A stretch of 64,000 nt of DNA from DASYQD01 sp963837455 (GTDB taxonomy: Bacteria; Acidobacteriota; Thermoanaerobaculia; Multivoradales; JAIOJS01), in the NCBI GenBank assembly GCA_963837455.1, contig CAWINM010000014.1, positions 210,827 to 274,826 on the forward strand. The letters run 5' to 3'. The notes under the pieces are model-generated. The model saw only the letters and a list, made by a program, of their open reading frames with translations, made no database searches and was not told the DNA's origin. Made by a program: the position numbers and the translations under genes. Positions 36,964 to 46,262 of this stretch are shown here, piece by piece. The first letter of the stretch is position 1. The number at the start of each line of letters is the position of its first letter.

Positions 36964-39627
36964 TCAGTGGACGGCCGGCGGGTCGGAGGAGGCGAGCCGG
37001 CGGAGCTCGCTCTCGACCTTCGCCAGCCGGGACGCGCCCGCGGGGCTCCCGCGCAGCAGATCGCGGGCGGCGCTCAAGGTGCGCACGGCCTCGCTGCTCT
37101 TGCCCTCCGCCAGCAGCACGTCGCCGAGGTCGGCGAGAAGCGTGGCAGTAGTCGGGTCGCCGGCGGGCAGGGCCTGGCGATCGATCTCGACCGCCTCGCG
37201 CAGCATGGGCTCCGCGGCCGCCGTGTCGCCGAGCTTCCACTTGATGAGGGCCACGTCGTGCAGGCTGAGGGCGATGGTCTCGTGGCCGTGGCCGAACCCA
37301 CCCTGCCGCATGGCCAGCGCCCGCTGGTAGGCGGCGAGGGCCCCTTGCAGGTCGCCGCGGCGCTCGGCCACTCGTCCGAGCCCACGCACGCACCACGAGC
37401 CGTCCGGGTGGTCCGGCCCGACGGCCGCGGCATAGGCATCGACGCACGCCCGGTAGGTCGCCGCCGCGCGATCGACGTCGCCGAGGTCGAGGTAGAGGTT
37501 AGCGAGGTCGGTGAGACCATTGGCGTAGACGCGGTGCTTGGTGCCGTAGGTCTTGGCCGCGATCCGCAGCCCACGCTCGAACAGCGGCAGGGCGCCGCGG
37601 GGGTCGCCGCCGAGGTTGACCGCCGCGGCGAGGTTCGTGAGGGTGCCGCCCACCAGCGCCCCGTCGGGCCCCTGGTTGTGCTCGTGAATCGCCAGCGCCC
37701 GGCGGTAGGCGGCGGCCGCCCGCGACCAGTCGTGGGTGCGCACGAGGAGCGTTCCGTAGTTGTTGGAGACCTTCGCCAGCTCGGGTGAGTAGGGGTCCTG
37801 CTGGCGGCCGAGGATGGCGATCGCCCGTTCGAAGTCGGCTGCCGCACCCTTGAAATCTCCGTTGGCCTTGCGGTCGTTGGCAAGGTTGCCAAGGGTCTTG
37901 GCGACCTCGACGTCGTCGGGTCCGAGCAGGCGCTCCTGGATCGCCACCGTCCGCTCGAGCAGCGGCTGGGCCTGCTCGTAGTGCGCGGTGAGGTGGAGGA
38001 GGAGCCCCAGCGCCCCCAGGCTCGCGGCGGTGTCGAGGTTCTCGTCCCCGTAGAGGCGCCGGCGCAGCGCCAGCGCCTGCTCCAGATGCGGCCGCGCCTG
38101 TGCGTACAGCCCGAGCTGGGTCTCGACCCCGCCGATGATGTGCAGCATGGTCGCCGCGAGGTCGGGCTGGTCGACCAGCTCCCTGGCCGCCCGCGCACCG
38201 CCACGCTCGAGCAGCTCCTCGGCGCTGAGCTTCGCACCGGTCGAGCGGTTGGGATCGGCGGCCGAGAACAGGCTGCCGAGGAAGCTCACCACCTCCTGGG
38301 CCCTCTTCGCCTGGCGACGGGCAGCGTCCCGCTCCCGGGCGAGGGAGAGCGTGTAGCCGGCGACCACCGCGAGCAGCAGCAGCGCCGCCGCCGCCTCCAC
38401 CCGGTGGCGGCCGATGAGCTTGCGGGTACGGTAGACGATGGTGTCGGGGCGGGCTCGGATGGGTAGCCCGTCGAGGTGGCGCCGCACGTCCTCCATCAGC
38501 TCTTCGACCGAGCCATAGCGGCGCAACGGCTCCTTGCGCAGCGCCTTGAGCACTATGGTGTCGAGGTCGCCGGCGAGGCTGCGGCGCAGCCGCGCGGGGG
38601 AAGCGTTCCGGCGCCGTGCCAGGTCCTCTGCAGCCACCTCCTCGCTCTTGGCATCCGCCCGCATGGTGGTGGCGCGGGTGACGATGCTCGAGGGGCGTTC
38701 GGGCACGCTGCTGACCACCACGCGCTCCGCCTCGGCGAGCGAGCGCGTGCGCAGCTCGTAGGGACGCCGGCCGGTGAGCAGCTCGTAGAGGATGATGCCG
38801 AGCGAGTAGACGTCGCTGGCGGTGGTGATCGGCTCCCCCTGCACTTGCTCGGGGCTCGCGTACTCGGGAGTGAAGAAGTGGACGCCCAGCGCCGAGAGGT
38901 CGACCGTCTCGGCCGGGCCCTCGCCGGCGAGCACCCGCGCCAGGCCGAAGTCGAGCAGCTTGGGGGTGCCGTCGGCGGTCACCAGGATGTTGCCGGGCTT
39001 CAAGTCGCGGTGCACGATCAGACGCTGGTGGGCATAGTGGACGGCGCCACACACCTGCAGGAACAGGCGCAGGCGCTGGCCAATCGACAGCGCCCGGGCG
39101 TCGGCCCAGGCGAGGAGGTCCTCCCCCTCGATCGCTTCGATGACGAAGTAGGGCAGGCCGTCCTCGGTGGTGCCGTCGTCGTAGAGGCGGGCGATCGCCG
39201 GATGCTCGAGCCCGGCCAGGATCTGCCGCTCGCGCAGGAAGCGACGGCGCACCGCCTCGGTGTCGAGGCCGCGGCGGATGATCTTGATCGCCACCCTCCG
39301 CCTGACGCCGCCGTCCTCGCGCTCCGCCAGGTAGACCGTCCCCATGCCGCCGTGGCCCAGCTCCCCGAGCACGCGATAGGGCCCGATGCGCTCCCGCGGC
39401 GGCTCGTCGTCGACTCCTTCACCGGCCACCAGGTCGGCCGGTGTCGCCGGCGGCGATTCGAGAAAGCTGCCCGCCGCGGCGTCGGCCGCGAGCAGCTTCT
39501 CGACCTCGCGCTGGAGCTCCGGGTCGCCGCTGCACACCGCGACGAGAAAGGCCTCGCGCTCGTCCACTTCCCGTTGCAGCGCCGCGGCGAACAGCTCGCG
39601 CACCTGGCGCCAGCGGTCGGCGTTCAC
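36964..39627 (-). CDS. Membrane Ser/Thr protein kinase with TPR sensor domain
   Basis: 887 residues. Short N-terminal helical region (RWRQVRELFAAALQREVDER) frequent in Acidobacteriota kinases. Hanks-type kinase domain about 83-395: GELGHGGMGTVYLA, Lys115, HRDLKPGN (Asp208), DFG 226-228. One membrane helix near 408-429, then at least eight TPR repeats (LDTAASLGALGLLLHLTAHY, then EQAQPLLER, ...) to the end. An intact but unassigned signalling kinase. GTG 39627 overlaps the upstream small gene by GTGA. Confidence 0.92.
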   Translation of the reverse strand: MNADRWRQVRELFAAALQREVDEREAFLVAVCSGDPELQREVEKLLAADAAAGSFLESPPATPADLVAGEGVDDEPPRERIGPYRVLGELGHGGMGTVYLAEREDGGVRRRVAIKIIRRGLDTEAVRRRFLRERQILAGLEHPAIARLYDDGTTEDGLPYFVIEAIEGEDLLAWADARALSIGQRLRLFLQVCGAVHYAHQRLIVHRDLKPGNILVTADGTPKLLDFGLARVLAGEGPAETVDLSALGVHFFTPEYASPEQVQGEPITTASDVYSLGIILYELLTGRRPYELRTRSLAEAERVVVSSVPERPSSIVTRATTMRADAKSEEVAAEDLARRRNASPARLRRSLAGDLDTIVLKALRKEPLRRYGSVEELMEDVRRHLDGLPIRARPDTIVYRTRKLIGRHRVEAAAALLLLAVVAGYTLSLARERDAARRQAKRAQEVVSFLGSLFSAADPNRSTGAKLSAEELLERGGARAARELVDQPDLAATMLHIIGGVETQLGLYAQARPHLEQALALRRRLYGDENLDTAASLGALGLLLHLTAHYEQAQPLLERTVAIQERLLGPDDVEVAKTLGNLANDRKANGDFKGAAADFERAIAILGRQQDPYSPELAKVSNNYGTLLVRTHDWSRAAAAYRRALAIHEHNQGPDGALVGGTLTNLAAAVNLGGDPRGALPLFERGLRIAAKTYGTKHRVYANGLTDLANLYLDLGDVDRAAATYRACVDAYAAAVGPDHPDGSWCVRGLGRVAERRGDLQGALAAYQRALAMRQGGFGHGHETIALSLHDVALIKWKLGDTAAAEPMLREAVEIDRQALPAGDPTTATLLADLGDVLLAEGKSSEAVRTLSAARDLLRGSPAGASRLAKVESELRRLASSDPPAVH

Positions 39628-39830
39628 GATCCCACGCTCGCCGTCGTGCGCCGCGGCGCCTGCACCGCGCGCGTTTGCCGCAGCCGAAGGCGCACCACCG
39701 TGCGCGGTCCGTCATCGACGAGCGGCGTCGGCTGGTCGGGAGCGTCGTCGTCCACCGCGCACCAGCGCAGGTGCGACGCCACGGCGTCGCCGGGATCGGG
39801 TGATCCTGCCGGCTCACGGTGCGGCCTCAC
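39624..39830 (-). CDS. Small protein coupled to the Ser/Thr kinase
   Basis: 68 residues from GTG 39830, unrecognised, Pro- and Arg-rich (GPRTVVRLRLRQTRAVQAPR). Third codon positions are strongly GC-rich, as in real genes here. TATACT at 39838-39843 ends 7 bases before the GTG, so the transcript looks leaderless. Such kinases in Acidobacteriota often follow an ECF sigma gene; this is too short to be one but may be a remnant. Confidence 0.4.
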   Translation of the reverse strand: MRPHREPAGSPDPGDAVASHLRWCAVDDDAPDQPTPLVDDGPRTVVRLRLRQTRAVQAPRRTTASVGS

Positions 39831-39837
39831 CGCGCTC

Positions 39838-39843
39838 AGTATA
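39838..39843 (-). promoter_or_regulatory. Candidate -10 box for the kinase operon
   Basis: TATACT on the minus strand; no convincing -35. Position relative to GTG 39830 fits a leaderless message. Confidence 0.4.
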
Positions 39844-39982
39844 GAGGCGCGACGATCGCGCGGAGCCAACCCTCCGCGTCCGCCGCAACGGTGTCCGCCG
39901 TCGGCGTGCCGCAGCGCGCCGCAGTCGGTCCGGGTGACGCGGCGAGACCCGTGGTGGCCGGAGCGCCGTGGCGCGCCACGAC

Positions 39983-41188
39983 TCACCCCTTCTTGCGATC
40001 GCGCGCGAAGAACTCCGCGAGCGCCCCGAACCCGGGGGGCTCGGCGGGGATGGCGGAGAGGTCGGTCTCGGCGGCGTCGGCGCTGGCGGCGAGAGTGAGC
40101 GCGATGCGCCGGCGCTCGACGTCGATCGACTTGACCGCGACCTCCAGGGTCTCGCCCACCTTGACCGCCTCGCGCGGGTGGCGGATGGGCTTGCCGGCGC
40201 CGAGCTCGGAGACGTGGAGCAGGCCGTCGACGCCGGGGGCAAGCTCGACGAAGGCCCCGAAGGTCTCGAGGCGGGCCACCCGGCCGTGGCGGCGGGCACC
40301 GGGCTGCAGCCGCGTCGCCTCGTCGTGCCAGGGGTCGCGCAGCAGCGCGCGTCGCGACAGCGAGATGCGCTCCTCGCCCTTGGCGTCGGTCTTGATCTCC
40401 AGCACCTGCACCTCGACCTCCTGGCCCACGGCGAGCACGTCCTGCGGGTGGGCGACGCGCGCGTGGCCCAGCTGCGAGACGTGCAGCAGCCCCTCGACAC
40501 CGCCGAGGTCGACGAAGGCGCCGTAGCTCTGGAGCGAGGTGACGGTGCCGCGTACCACCTTGCCGGGCGCCAGCAGGGCGCGCGCCTCGGCGGCGCGGGC
40601 CGCCTTCTCCTCCGCCAGCAGGGAGCGCCGCGACAGCACCAGGTTGACCCCACGCCCGCGCCCCTCTTCGAGGCGGCTGATGCGGAAGGCGAGGCGCTGG
40701 CCGACGAAGCCAGCAGCGTCGGCGACGTAGCGGTCGTCGAGCTGCGAGATCGGGCAGAAGCCGCGCACGCCGGCCACCGTCACCTCGACTCCGCCCTTGA
40801 CGACACCGGTGACGGTGCCCTCCACAGGCAGACCCGCCGCCTGCGCCTGCGCCAGCTCGGCGGGCGCCGCCTGGCCGCGGCCACCGGCGCGCACGCGCAG
40901 CACGACGCCGTCGTCGCCGCTCCCCACCACCATCGCCTCGATGGCGTCGCCGACGTTCACCGTGCGCTGGCCGTCGGCGTCGGTGAGCTCGGCGAGCGGG
41001 ATCGCCCCCTCCGACTTGCCGCCGAGGTCGACGAAGACACTGCTCTCGCCGAAGCCGACGATGCGGCCACTTACCATGTCGCCGGGCTGCGGCCCGCCGC
41101 GCGCCCCCGGCGGCCTCACCGCCTGCTCGCGCTCGTAGGCGGCGAACAGCGACGCGAAGTCCTCGGGCTCGTCAGGGCTGTCGGTCAT
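39983..41188 (-). CDS. Four-S1-domain RNA-binding protein, ribosomal protein S1-like
   Basis: 401 residues with four S1 domains beginning near 30 (GDMVSGRIVGFGESSVFVDL), 115 (EGTVTGVVKGGVEVTVAG), 205 (GKVVRGTVTSLQSYGAFVDL) and 290 (GARRHGRVARLETFGAFVEL). The third and fourth are the best conserved. Ribosomal S1 usually has 5-6 domains, so this may be a paralogue in translation or RNA decay. ATG 41188 follows CTGGAG; TAGAAT at 41254-41259 is a possible -10. Confidence 0.88.
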   Translation of the reverse strand: MTDSPDEPEDFASLFAAYEREQAVRPPGARGGPQPGDMVSGRIVGFGESSVFVDLGGKSEGAIPLAELTDADGQRTVNVGDAIEAMVVGSGDDGVVLRVRAGGRGQAAPAELAQAQAAGLPVEGTVTGVVKGGVEVTVAGVRGFCPISQLDDRYVADAAGFVGQRLAFRISRLEEGRGRGVNLVLSRRSLLAEEKAARAAEARALLAPGKVVRGTVTSLQSYGAFVDLGGVEGLLHVSQLGHARVAHPQDVLAVGQEVEVQVLEIKTDAKGEERISLSRRALLRDPWHDEATRLQPGARRHGRVARLETFGAFVELAPGVDGLLHVSELGAGKPIRHPREAVKVGETLEVAVKSIDVERRRIALTLAASADAAETDLSAIPAEPPGFGALAEFFARDRKKG

Positions 41189-41363
41189 GGGTGGCTCCAG
41201 GGAGCGGGGGTGGGCAGGCCTGAACGCGACGCTCGCCGCCGGCGCGGAACGCCATTCTAGCGGTTGGCGAAAGCGCCTCGCGAGGGGGCTCCGCGGAGCA
41301 CGCGCCATCGCCGCAGCTCCGGGGCGCCGCCTGGCGGTGTGCAGTGGTAGGCAGACGAACGAA

Positions 41364-41410
41364 GGCCGCGGCGCGCGCCAGCGGAGGACGGGGCTGGGCG
41401 CGCCGCGGCC
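41364..41410 (-). terminator. Terminator downstream of mtrB
   Basis: GGCCGCGGCGCG and CGCGCCGCGGCC form a 12-bp perfect stem starting 19 bases after the mtrB stop, followed on the minus strand by TTCGTTCGTCT. Good candidate for the end of the mtrAB transcript. Confidence 0.6.
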
Positions 41411-41428
41411 GGGCGGGAACCTACCGAC

Positions 41429-43741
41429 TCAGATACCGATCTTCAGGTGTGCACCGAACACGTTGGCCCGGTACGGTCCGTTGACGAGGTCGAGCAGGGG
41501 GGAGCCCGGCAGGAAGGGGTCGACCCCGCGCAGCCGGAAGCTGTCGAGGTCGTACTTCTCGTAGAGCCAGGAAACCCCGACGGCGACGTGCTCGGCGAGG
41601 CTGTAGTCGACCTGGCCGTCGAGCGACCAGAGCTTCACGTCGTCGTAGTTGGCGATCGGGAAGGCGACGTCGGGCGTGCCGCCCGGCGGCGAGAAGAAGT
41701 CGGCGTTGCCGTTGGTCTTCGAGTAGCTCGCCGACAGGTTGGCCGAGAGCTTGCCGCACTTGGTGCAGCTCCAACCGATCCCCAAGGTGTCGGTCTTGTC
41801 GGTGAAGTCGACGCTCCAGTCGTCGGCCGGGTTGGTCGACGGCGCAGCGCCGGACTGCCGGGAGCGGAGGTCGTAGCCGAGGTCGTCGCGGTTCACGAAG
41901 ACGTAGAGCGATGAGACCTCATTGATGGCGTAGCCGAGCTCGAGCCCGTAAGTGGTGAGGTCGCTGCGACGCAGCCCGAAGTCGCTCTTGTCGTAGTCGT
42001 CGCGACGCCCCTGCGTCAGACCGGTGAGCGTCAGGCGGTCACCGACCGAATAGTCGGCCTGCAGCTGCCACAGGTTGTAGCCGCGCTCGGCCTGGTTGTA
42101 CTTGCGCATGCCCGGCAGGTTGGTCGATTCGGGCTCGGGGAAGGTGGAGCCGCCGCCGCGCTCGTTGTCGTACTCGCCGCTGATGTTGCGCTTGCCGTGC
42201 TCGAACGAGGCCCGCAACCCGAGGTTGGCAATGGAACGCGTGTCGTAAGAGATGCGCACGGCGTCCTCGTTGGTACGCGTGGTCTCGGCGAAGTCACGGT
42301 CGAACTGGCGCCGCGCCACCGACAGCTGCAGGTCGGACGACTGGTTGAGCTCGTAGCCGAGCTCGGCGGTGGCGTTCTGCTGCTTGTAGGAGTAGGGAGC
42401 GGTGACGCGCTCGACTGCCTCCCACACGGCGTGGAAGCGCACGTAGCCGGGGAACTCGATGCGCGGCGAGTTGTTGTCGTAGTTGTAGTACTTGTAGCGG
42501 AAGGCGAGGCTCATGCGATCGCCGAGCTTGGTGCCGACGTTGGCGGCGATGTCGCTGATGTTGACCTTCTCGTCGGCGTTGCGCACCGGCAGGTTGGCCG
42601 GATTGGTGGGATCGAACGGCGCCGCCGGATTCGAGCTCGTGCCGATCGCCGAGTTGAGCGTGTACGGCAGCAACGGATCGTCCTGGCGCAGCTGCTGGTA
42701 GCTGACCCGCCCGTTGGCCCACCAGCCGCCCTCGGACTTGAAGCGGCCGTTGGCGAACAGCATCCCGGCCCGGTTGTCGGGCGCCAGGTCGGCAAAGCCG
42801 GTGGCAGCGCCGGCGATCGAGCCCGAGCCCGGCGCCGAGTAGGCAGACCCGTCGGTGGCGTTGGTGGCGCGGAAGGGGTTGTCCCAGTAGAGGGTGCTGA
42901 TGTCGTTGGTGAACCGGGAGTAGCGCACGCCGAACTGGGCGCCGGCGTTCTTGTGGTTGAGCTCGCCGCGCAGCTCGGCGCTGTCGGTGTGGAACTGGAT
43001 GGGCTCGACGATCTCCGGAGCGTTGCCGAAGCCGAACGAGCCGCCATAGGGGCGGGTGCCGTTGCGATCCTCATGCTGGATCTCCAGCGCCCAGCCGAGG
43101 GTGGCCATGCGGCCGAGCTCGAGGTTGATGTCGGTGCGGTTGCGCTGCAGGCCGGTATCGATCCGGTTGGCCGACTCGAGGAACGGCTGCAGCAGGCTGC
43201 GCAGGAAGGGATAGGTGATGCCAGCGGGGTTGGCGGCTCGCTGCGCCTCGATGGCGCTCTGGATCGCCTGCCGTGTCGGCTGGGCGATCTCGAAGTGCCC
43301 CGGCGCGGTGACGTTCCACAGGAAGACCCCGTCGTTGCCGAAGTTGTGGACGATCTTGTTGTAGTCGACGGCCACCGACCAGCCACCCCAGGTACCGTAC
43401 TCGAGCCCCAGCCGGGCGTCGTCGCGCCCGACGTTCTTGCCGTTGAAGTCGAAGTGACGGCTGGTGGGAGCGTCGTCGGCCCAGAGGTGCAGCTCGCGCA
43501 GGCGGAAGCCGCTGCCGAGATCGCGGTACTCGGAAAACTTTGCCGACTGCGCGTCGCTGCCGGCATCACGGAAGGTGAGGTCGGCGTCGCTGTTGATGTC
43601 CTTGTTGAGCACCTCGAGCACGGCGGAGTCGAGGTGGAAGGCCATGCCCTGGGCGGCCAAGGCGCTCGGCAGCAGCACGCTGCAGAGGAGCACGGGCAGC
43701 GCCAGGCGAACGATGGTCGCAATGCGTGGTCTTGATGACAT
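41429..43741 (-). CDS. mtrB: MtrB/PioB-family outer-membrane barrel
   Basis: 770 residues, signal peptide (LALPVLLCSVLLPSALAAQ). The mature protein is a large barrel of many strands with Tyr/Trp girdles (YGTWGGWSVAVDYNKIVHNF, MSLAFRYKYYNYDNNSPRIE, VAVGVSWLYEKYDLDSFRLR), the pattern of decahaem-associated MtrB/PioB proteins, usually 700-850 residues. It encloses MtrA to carry electrons through the outer membrane. A CTKC pair lies near residue 660 (GIGWSCTKCGKLSANLS) rather than near the N-terminus as in Shewanella MtrB. ATG 43741 follows AGGAGGG; mtrA stops 11 bases upstream. Confidence 0.9.
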   Translation of the reverse strand: MSSRPRIATIVRLALPVLLCSVLLPSALAAQGMAFHLDSAVLEVLNKDINSDADLTFRDAGSDAQSAKFSEYRDLGSGFRLRELHLWADDAPTSRHFDFNGKNVGRDDARLGLEYGTWGGWSVAVDYNKIVHNFGNDGVFLWNVTAPGHFEIAQPTRQAIQSAIEAQRAANPAGITYPFLRSLLQPFLESANRIDTGLQRNRTDINLELGRMATLGWALEIQHEDRNGTRPYGGSFGFGNAPEIVEPIQFHTDSAELRGELNHKNAGAQFGVRYSRFTNDISTLYWDNPFRATNATDGSAYSAPGSGSIAGAATGFADLAPDNRAGMLFANGRFKSEGGWWANGRVSYQQLRQDDPLLPYTLNSAIGTSSNPAAPFDPTNPANLPVRNADEKVNISDIAANVGTKLGDRMSLAFRYKYYNYDNNSPRIEFPGYVRFHAVWEAVERVTAPYSYKQQNATAELGYELNQSSDLQLSVARRQFDRDFAETTRTNEDAVRISYDTRSIANLGLRASFEHGKRNISGEYDNERGGGSTFPEPESTNLPGMRKYNQAERGYNLWQLQADYSVGDRLTLTGLTQGRRDDYDKSDFGLRRSDLTTYGLELGYAINEVSSLYVFVNRDDLGYDLRSRQSGAAPSTNPADDWSVDFTDKTDTLGIGWSCTKCGKLSANLSASYSKTNGNADFFSPPGGTPDVAFPIANYDDVKLWSLDGQVDYSLAEHVAVGVSWLYEKYDLDSFRLRGVDPFLPGSPLLDLVNGPYRANVFGAHLKIGI

Positions 43742-43752
43742 GGCGTGCCCTC

Positions 43753-44781
43753 CTAGTGAGCCAGATATGGGCTGGACGGGTGGTTGCTGCCATGAATCGC
43801 CGCATGGCAGTTGACGCAGCCGCGCTCGAACAGGCGGTTGCTGGGGCTGATCGGCACCGGCAGGCCTTCCTCCGGCAGCGGCGTGTTGCGCGCGTCGTAG
43901 ATGGTCCCGGGGTGCCGCGTGTTGGCGTGGCACTGCTGGCAGAGATAGGGCACCGAGACGCGCTGCAACTTCTGGTGGTTGCTGCCGTGCGGAGTGTGGC
44001 AGTTCAGGCAGCTCTCGCGCACCGGCGCGTGCTCCCAGAGGAAGGGACCACGCTTCTCGGTGTGGCAGCTGTAGCAGAGGTCGTTGACCGAGTCTGCCTT
44101 GAGCAGCTTGTCGGTGGTGCTGCCGTGCGGGTTGTGGCAGTCGGTGCAGGTGATCTTCCCTTCGCGGATGGGGTGATGCGAGTTCTTCCAGGTCTCGGCG
44201 CGTACCTGCTGGTGGCAGCTCTCGCACTGCTCGGTGACGCTCGCCATCTTCAGCTGCGCCTGCTCGGACTTGAAGTTGTGGATGCTGTGGCAGGTGGTGC
44301 AGGCGAGCCCGCGCTTCTGGTGCATGCTGCCCGGCCAGAAGAACTGCATGCGGCCGTTGTGGCACGAGGTGCAGGTGGCGTTGATCACCGCGGCAGGGAA
44401 CTTGTCCACCCGCGGGCGCAGCGCCGGGTCATCGGGGTTGTCGACGTGCTTGCTGCCGGGGCCATGGCAGGTCTCGCAGCCGTGCGGCGCCAGGTTGCCG
44501 AACGCCGCCGAGCCGTGTGGAGTGTGCGCGAGCTGCCCCTCCACGGTGTCATGGCAGGTGGTGCAGGTCTCGGAGCCGACGTAGGTGGCGCTGCTGCTGT
44601 CGGGCGTCATCATGCCGGCCTTCCCTTCCATCGGCGCCTGGGCGGTCGCCGCCGGCGCGGTGCCCTCTTGCAGCAGCGCCGCGTGGGCGGGGACGGTGGT
44701 GACGGCATGGCCCGGGAGAGCGAGCAGCGCCCCCCAGGCTGCGAGCGCCACCAGGATTGGGGTCCATCGCATTCGCTTCAT
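43753..44781 (-). CDS. mtrA: MtrA/DmsE-family decahaem c-type cytochrome
   Basis: 342 residues with signal peptide. Ten CXXCH motifs from about residue 70 (CTTCH, CETCH, CTSCH, CTTCH, CESCH, CTDCH, CYSCH, CLNCH, CQQCH, CVNCH) in the MtrA/PioA/DmsE order, with family phrases HTPHGSAAFGNLAPHGCETC and WKNSHHPIREGKITCTDCH. It carries electrons from periplasm to surface inside the MtrB barrel. The ribosome site CAGGAGGCGACC supports ATG 44781. No outer-surface MtrC gene follows, so the terminal acceptor reductase is elsewhere or is the 9-haem protein. Confidence 0.94.
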   Translation of the reverse strand: MKRMRWTPILVALAAWGALLALPGHAVTTVPAHAALLQEGTAPAATAQAPMEGKAGMMTPDSSSATYVGSETCTTCHDTVEGQLAHTPHGSAAFGNLAPHGCETCHGPGSKHVDNPDDPALRPRVDKFPAAVINATCTSCHNGRMQFFWPGSMHQKRGLACTTCHSIHNFKSEQAQLKMASVTEQCESCHQQVRAETWKNSHHPIREGKITCTDCHNPHGSTTDKLLKADSVNDLCYSCHTEKRGPFLWEHAPVRESCLNCHTPHGSNHQKLQRVSVPYLCQQCHANTRHPGTIYDARNTPLPEEGLPVPISPSNRLFERGCVNCHAAIHGSNHPSSPYLAH

Positions 44782-44834
44782 GGTCGCCTCCTGATGAAAT
44801 GCCACTGACCGTCACGATAGAGACGTCCGCTGGC

Positions 44835-44850
44835 GGCAGGAAACCTGCCA
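44835..44850 (-). promoter_or_regulatory. Candidate sigma-54 promoter for mtrA-mtrB
   Basis: Minus-strand TGGCAGG-TTTC-CTGCC has GG-N10-GC spacing and an excellent -24 element; -12 is CTGCC. It is also the dyad GGCAGG-TTT-CCTGCC, so a repressor site is an alternative. It lies 54 bases from ATG 44781, nearly the spacing at the 54547 cytochrome. Confidence 0.45.
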
Positions 44851-44996
44851 ACGGGTGGGAGCCCGATGGCCCATCCCACCTCGCGGGGTGGGCGCCCCCA
44901 CCCCCAAAGTGTCGCCAGCGTGCCGCCCCTGGGTGCGTTGCCGCTCCCGCCCGAGCATACGAGCATGAGCTCGGAACGGAACCGAGGAGGTTGGAC

Positions 44997-46262
44997 ATGG
45001 ACAGGCACCCGGACGTGCTGGTGGTGGGCGCAGGCCCGGTGGGGATGTGCACCGCCCTGGCGCTCGCACAGCGCAAGCGCAAGGTGGTCCTCATCGACGG
45101 CGGGTGGCGTCCGGCGAGCCACACCTATGGGGTGGCCCTGCACCCCGAGTCGCTCGACCTGCTCGCCGAGCTCGGTGTGCTCGGACCGCTGCTCGAGCGG
45201 GGGCAGAAGGTCAACGGGCTGCTCCTCTACGAGGGGAGCGAGCAGCGCGGCTGGATGACCCTCGACGGCCTGCCCACCGCGCACTCCTTCGTCCTCGCGG
45301 TGCCCCAGGCGGTGCTCGAGGAGGAGCTCGCCAAGGCGCTCGCCGCCGCCGGCGTCAAGTTGCTGTGGAACCACCGCGCCGTGGCGCTCGCCGGTGACGA
45401 CCAGCCGACGGTGCTGGTGGAACGGCTGGAGAAGGAGAGCGCCGGCTACGCCTTCGCCGGTAGCGTCTGGGTGGTCGACAAGGAGTGGGAGCTGCGGCCG
45501 CGCTTCGTCGTCGGCGCCGATGGTCACGACTCGTTCGTGCGCCGCAGCCTGGGCATCGGCTTCGAAGCGGTGGGAACAGCGCGCCGCTTCCTCGCCCTCG
45601 AGCTGACGTTGCCCGCCGGAGGCGCCGGCCACGACCTGCGGGTGCTGCTCGGCGACGGGCGCACCGATGCGGTGTGGCCGCTCGCCGAGGGTGCCTGCCG
45701 CTGCACGCTGGAGTTGCCGGCGGCACCCGCCGACGAGAGCCCGCGCACCAAGGAGCGCTCGCGCTGGGCCCCCGCCGGGCAGCCGCAGGAGGAGCTCGTC
45801 GCCCTCGCCGCGCAACGGCTCCCCTGGCTCAGCCCCGAGCGCTGCGCCCTCGGCTGGTCGGGGCTCGCCAACTTCGAGCAACGCCTCGCCCAGAGCTACG
45901 GGCGCGGCGCCGTCTGGCTCGCCGGCGATGCCGCCCACGTCACCCTGCCGCTCGGCGTGCAGAGCCTCAACGTCGGCCTGCGTGAAGGAGTACGGCTCGC
46001 CACCATCTTCGACCGCCAGCTCGCCGGCGCCGACACGCGCCAGGAGCTGCGCGACTACGAGCGCGACTTCCGCAGCGAGTGGCAGGTCCTGCTCGGCGCC
46101 ACCGGCCTGGTCACCGACGACCCCTGGATGCGGGCCCGCGGTACCCAGCTCATCACCGCCCTCCCGGCCTCCGGCAAGGCCCTCGCCCACCTCCTCCAGC
46201 GACTCGGCGCCGAGGCCCCCGGTCTCGGCGCGACGGCCCAGTCGAGCGCTGTCAACGGCTGA
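44997..46262 (+). CDS. FAD-dependent group A monooxygenase
   Basis: 421 residues. FAD Rossmann motif VVGAGPVGMCTALALA at the N-terminus, GADGHDSFVRRSLGI in the middle, and GDAAHVTLPLGVQSLNVGLR near 315, the second FAD motif of PHBH-type hydroxylases. Substrate unknown; aromatic or quinone-like ring hydroxylation is typical. It would need O2, odd beside anaerobic metabolism. GAGGAGG lies before ATG 44997. The spacer 44782-44996 shared with mtrA holds GGGGTGGG-type repeats. Confidence 0.85.
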   Translation: MDRHPDVLVVGAGPVGMCTALALAQRKRKVVLIDGGWRPASHTYGVALHPESLDLLAELGVLGPLLERGQKVNGLLLYEGSEQRGWMTLDGLPTAHSFVLAVPQAVLEEELAKALAAAGVKLLWNHRAVALAGDDQPTVLVERLEKESAGYAFAGSVWVVDKEWELRPRFVVGADGHDSFVRRSLGIGFEAVGTARRFLALELTLPAGGAGHDLRVLLGDGRTDAVWPLAEGACRCTLELPAAPADESPRTKERSRWAPAGQPQEELVALAAQRLPWLSPERCALGWSGLANFEQRLAQSYGRGAVWLAGDAAHVTLPLGVQSLNVGLREGVRLATIFDRQLAGADTRQELRDYERDFRSEWQVLLGATGLVTDDPWMRARGTQLITALPASGKALAHLLQRLGAEAPGLGATAQSSAVNG

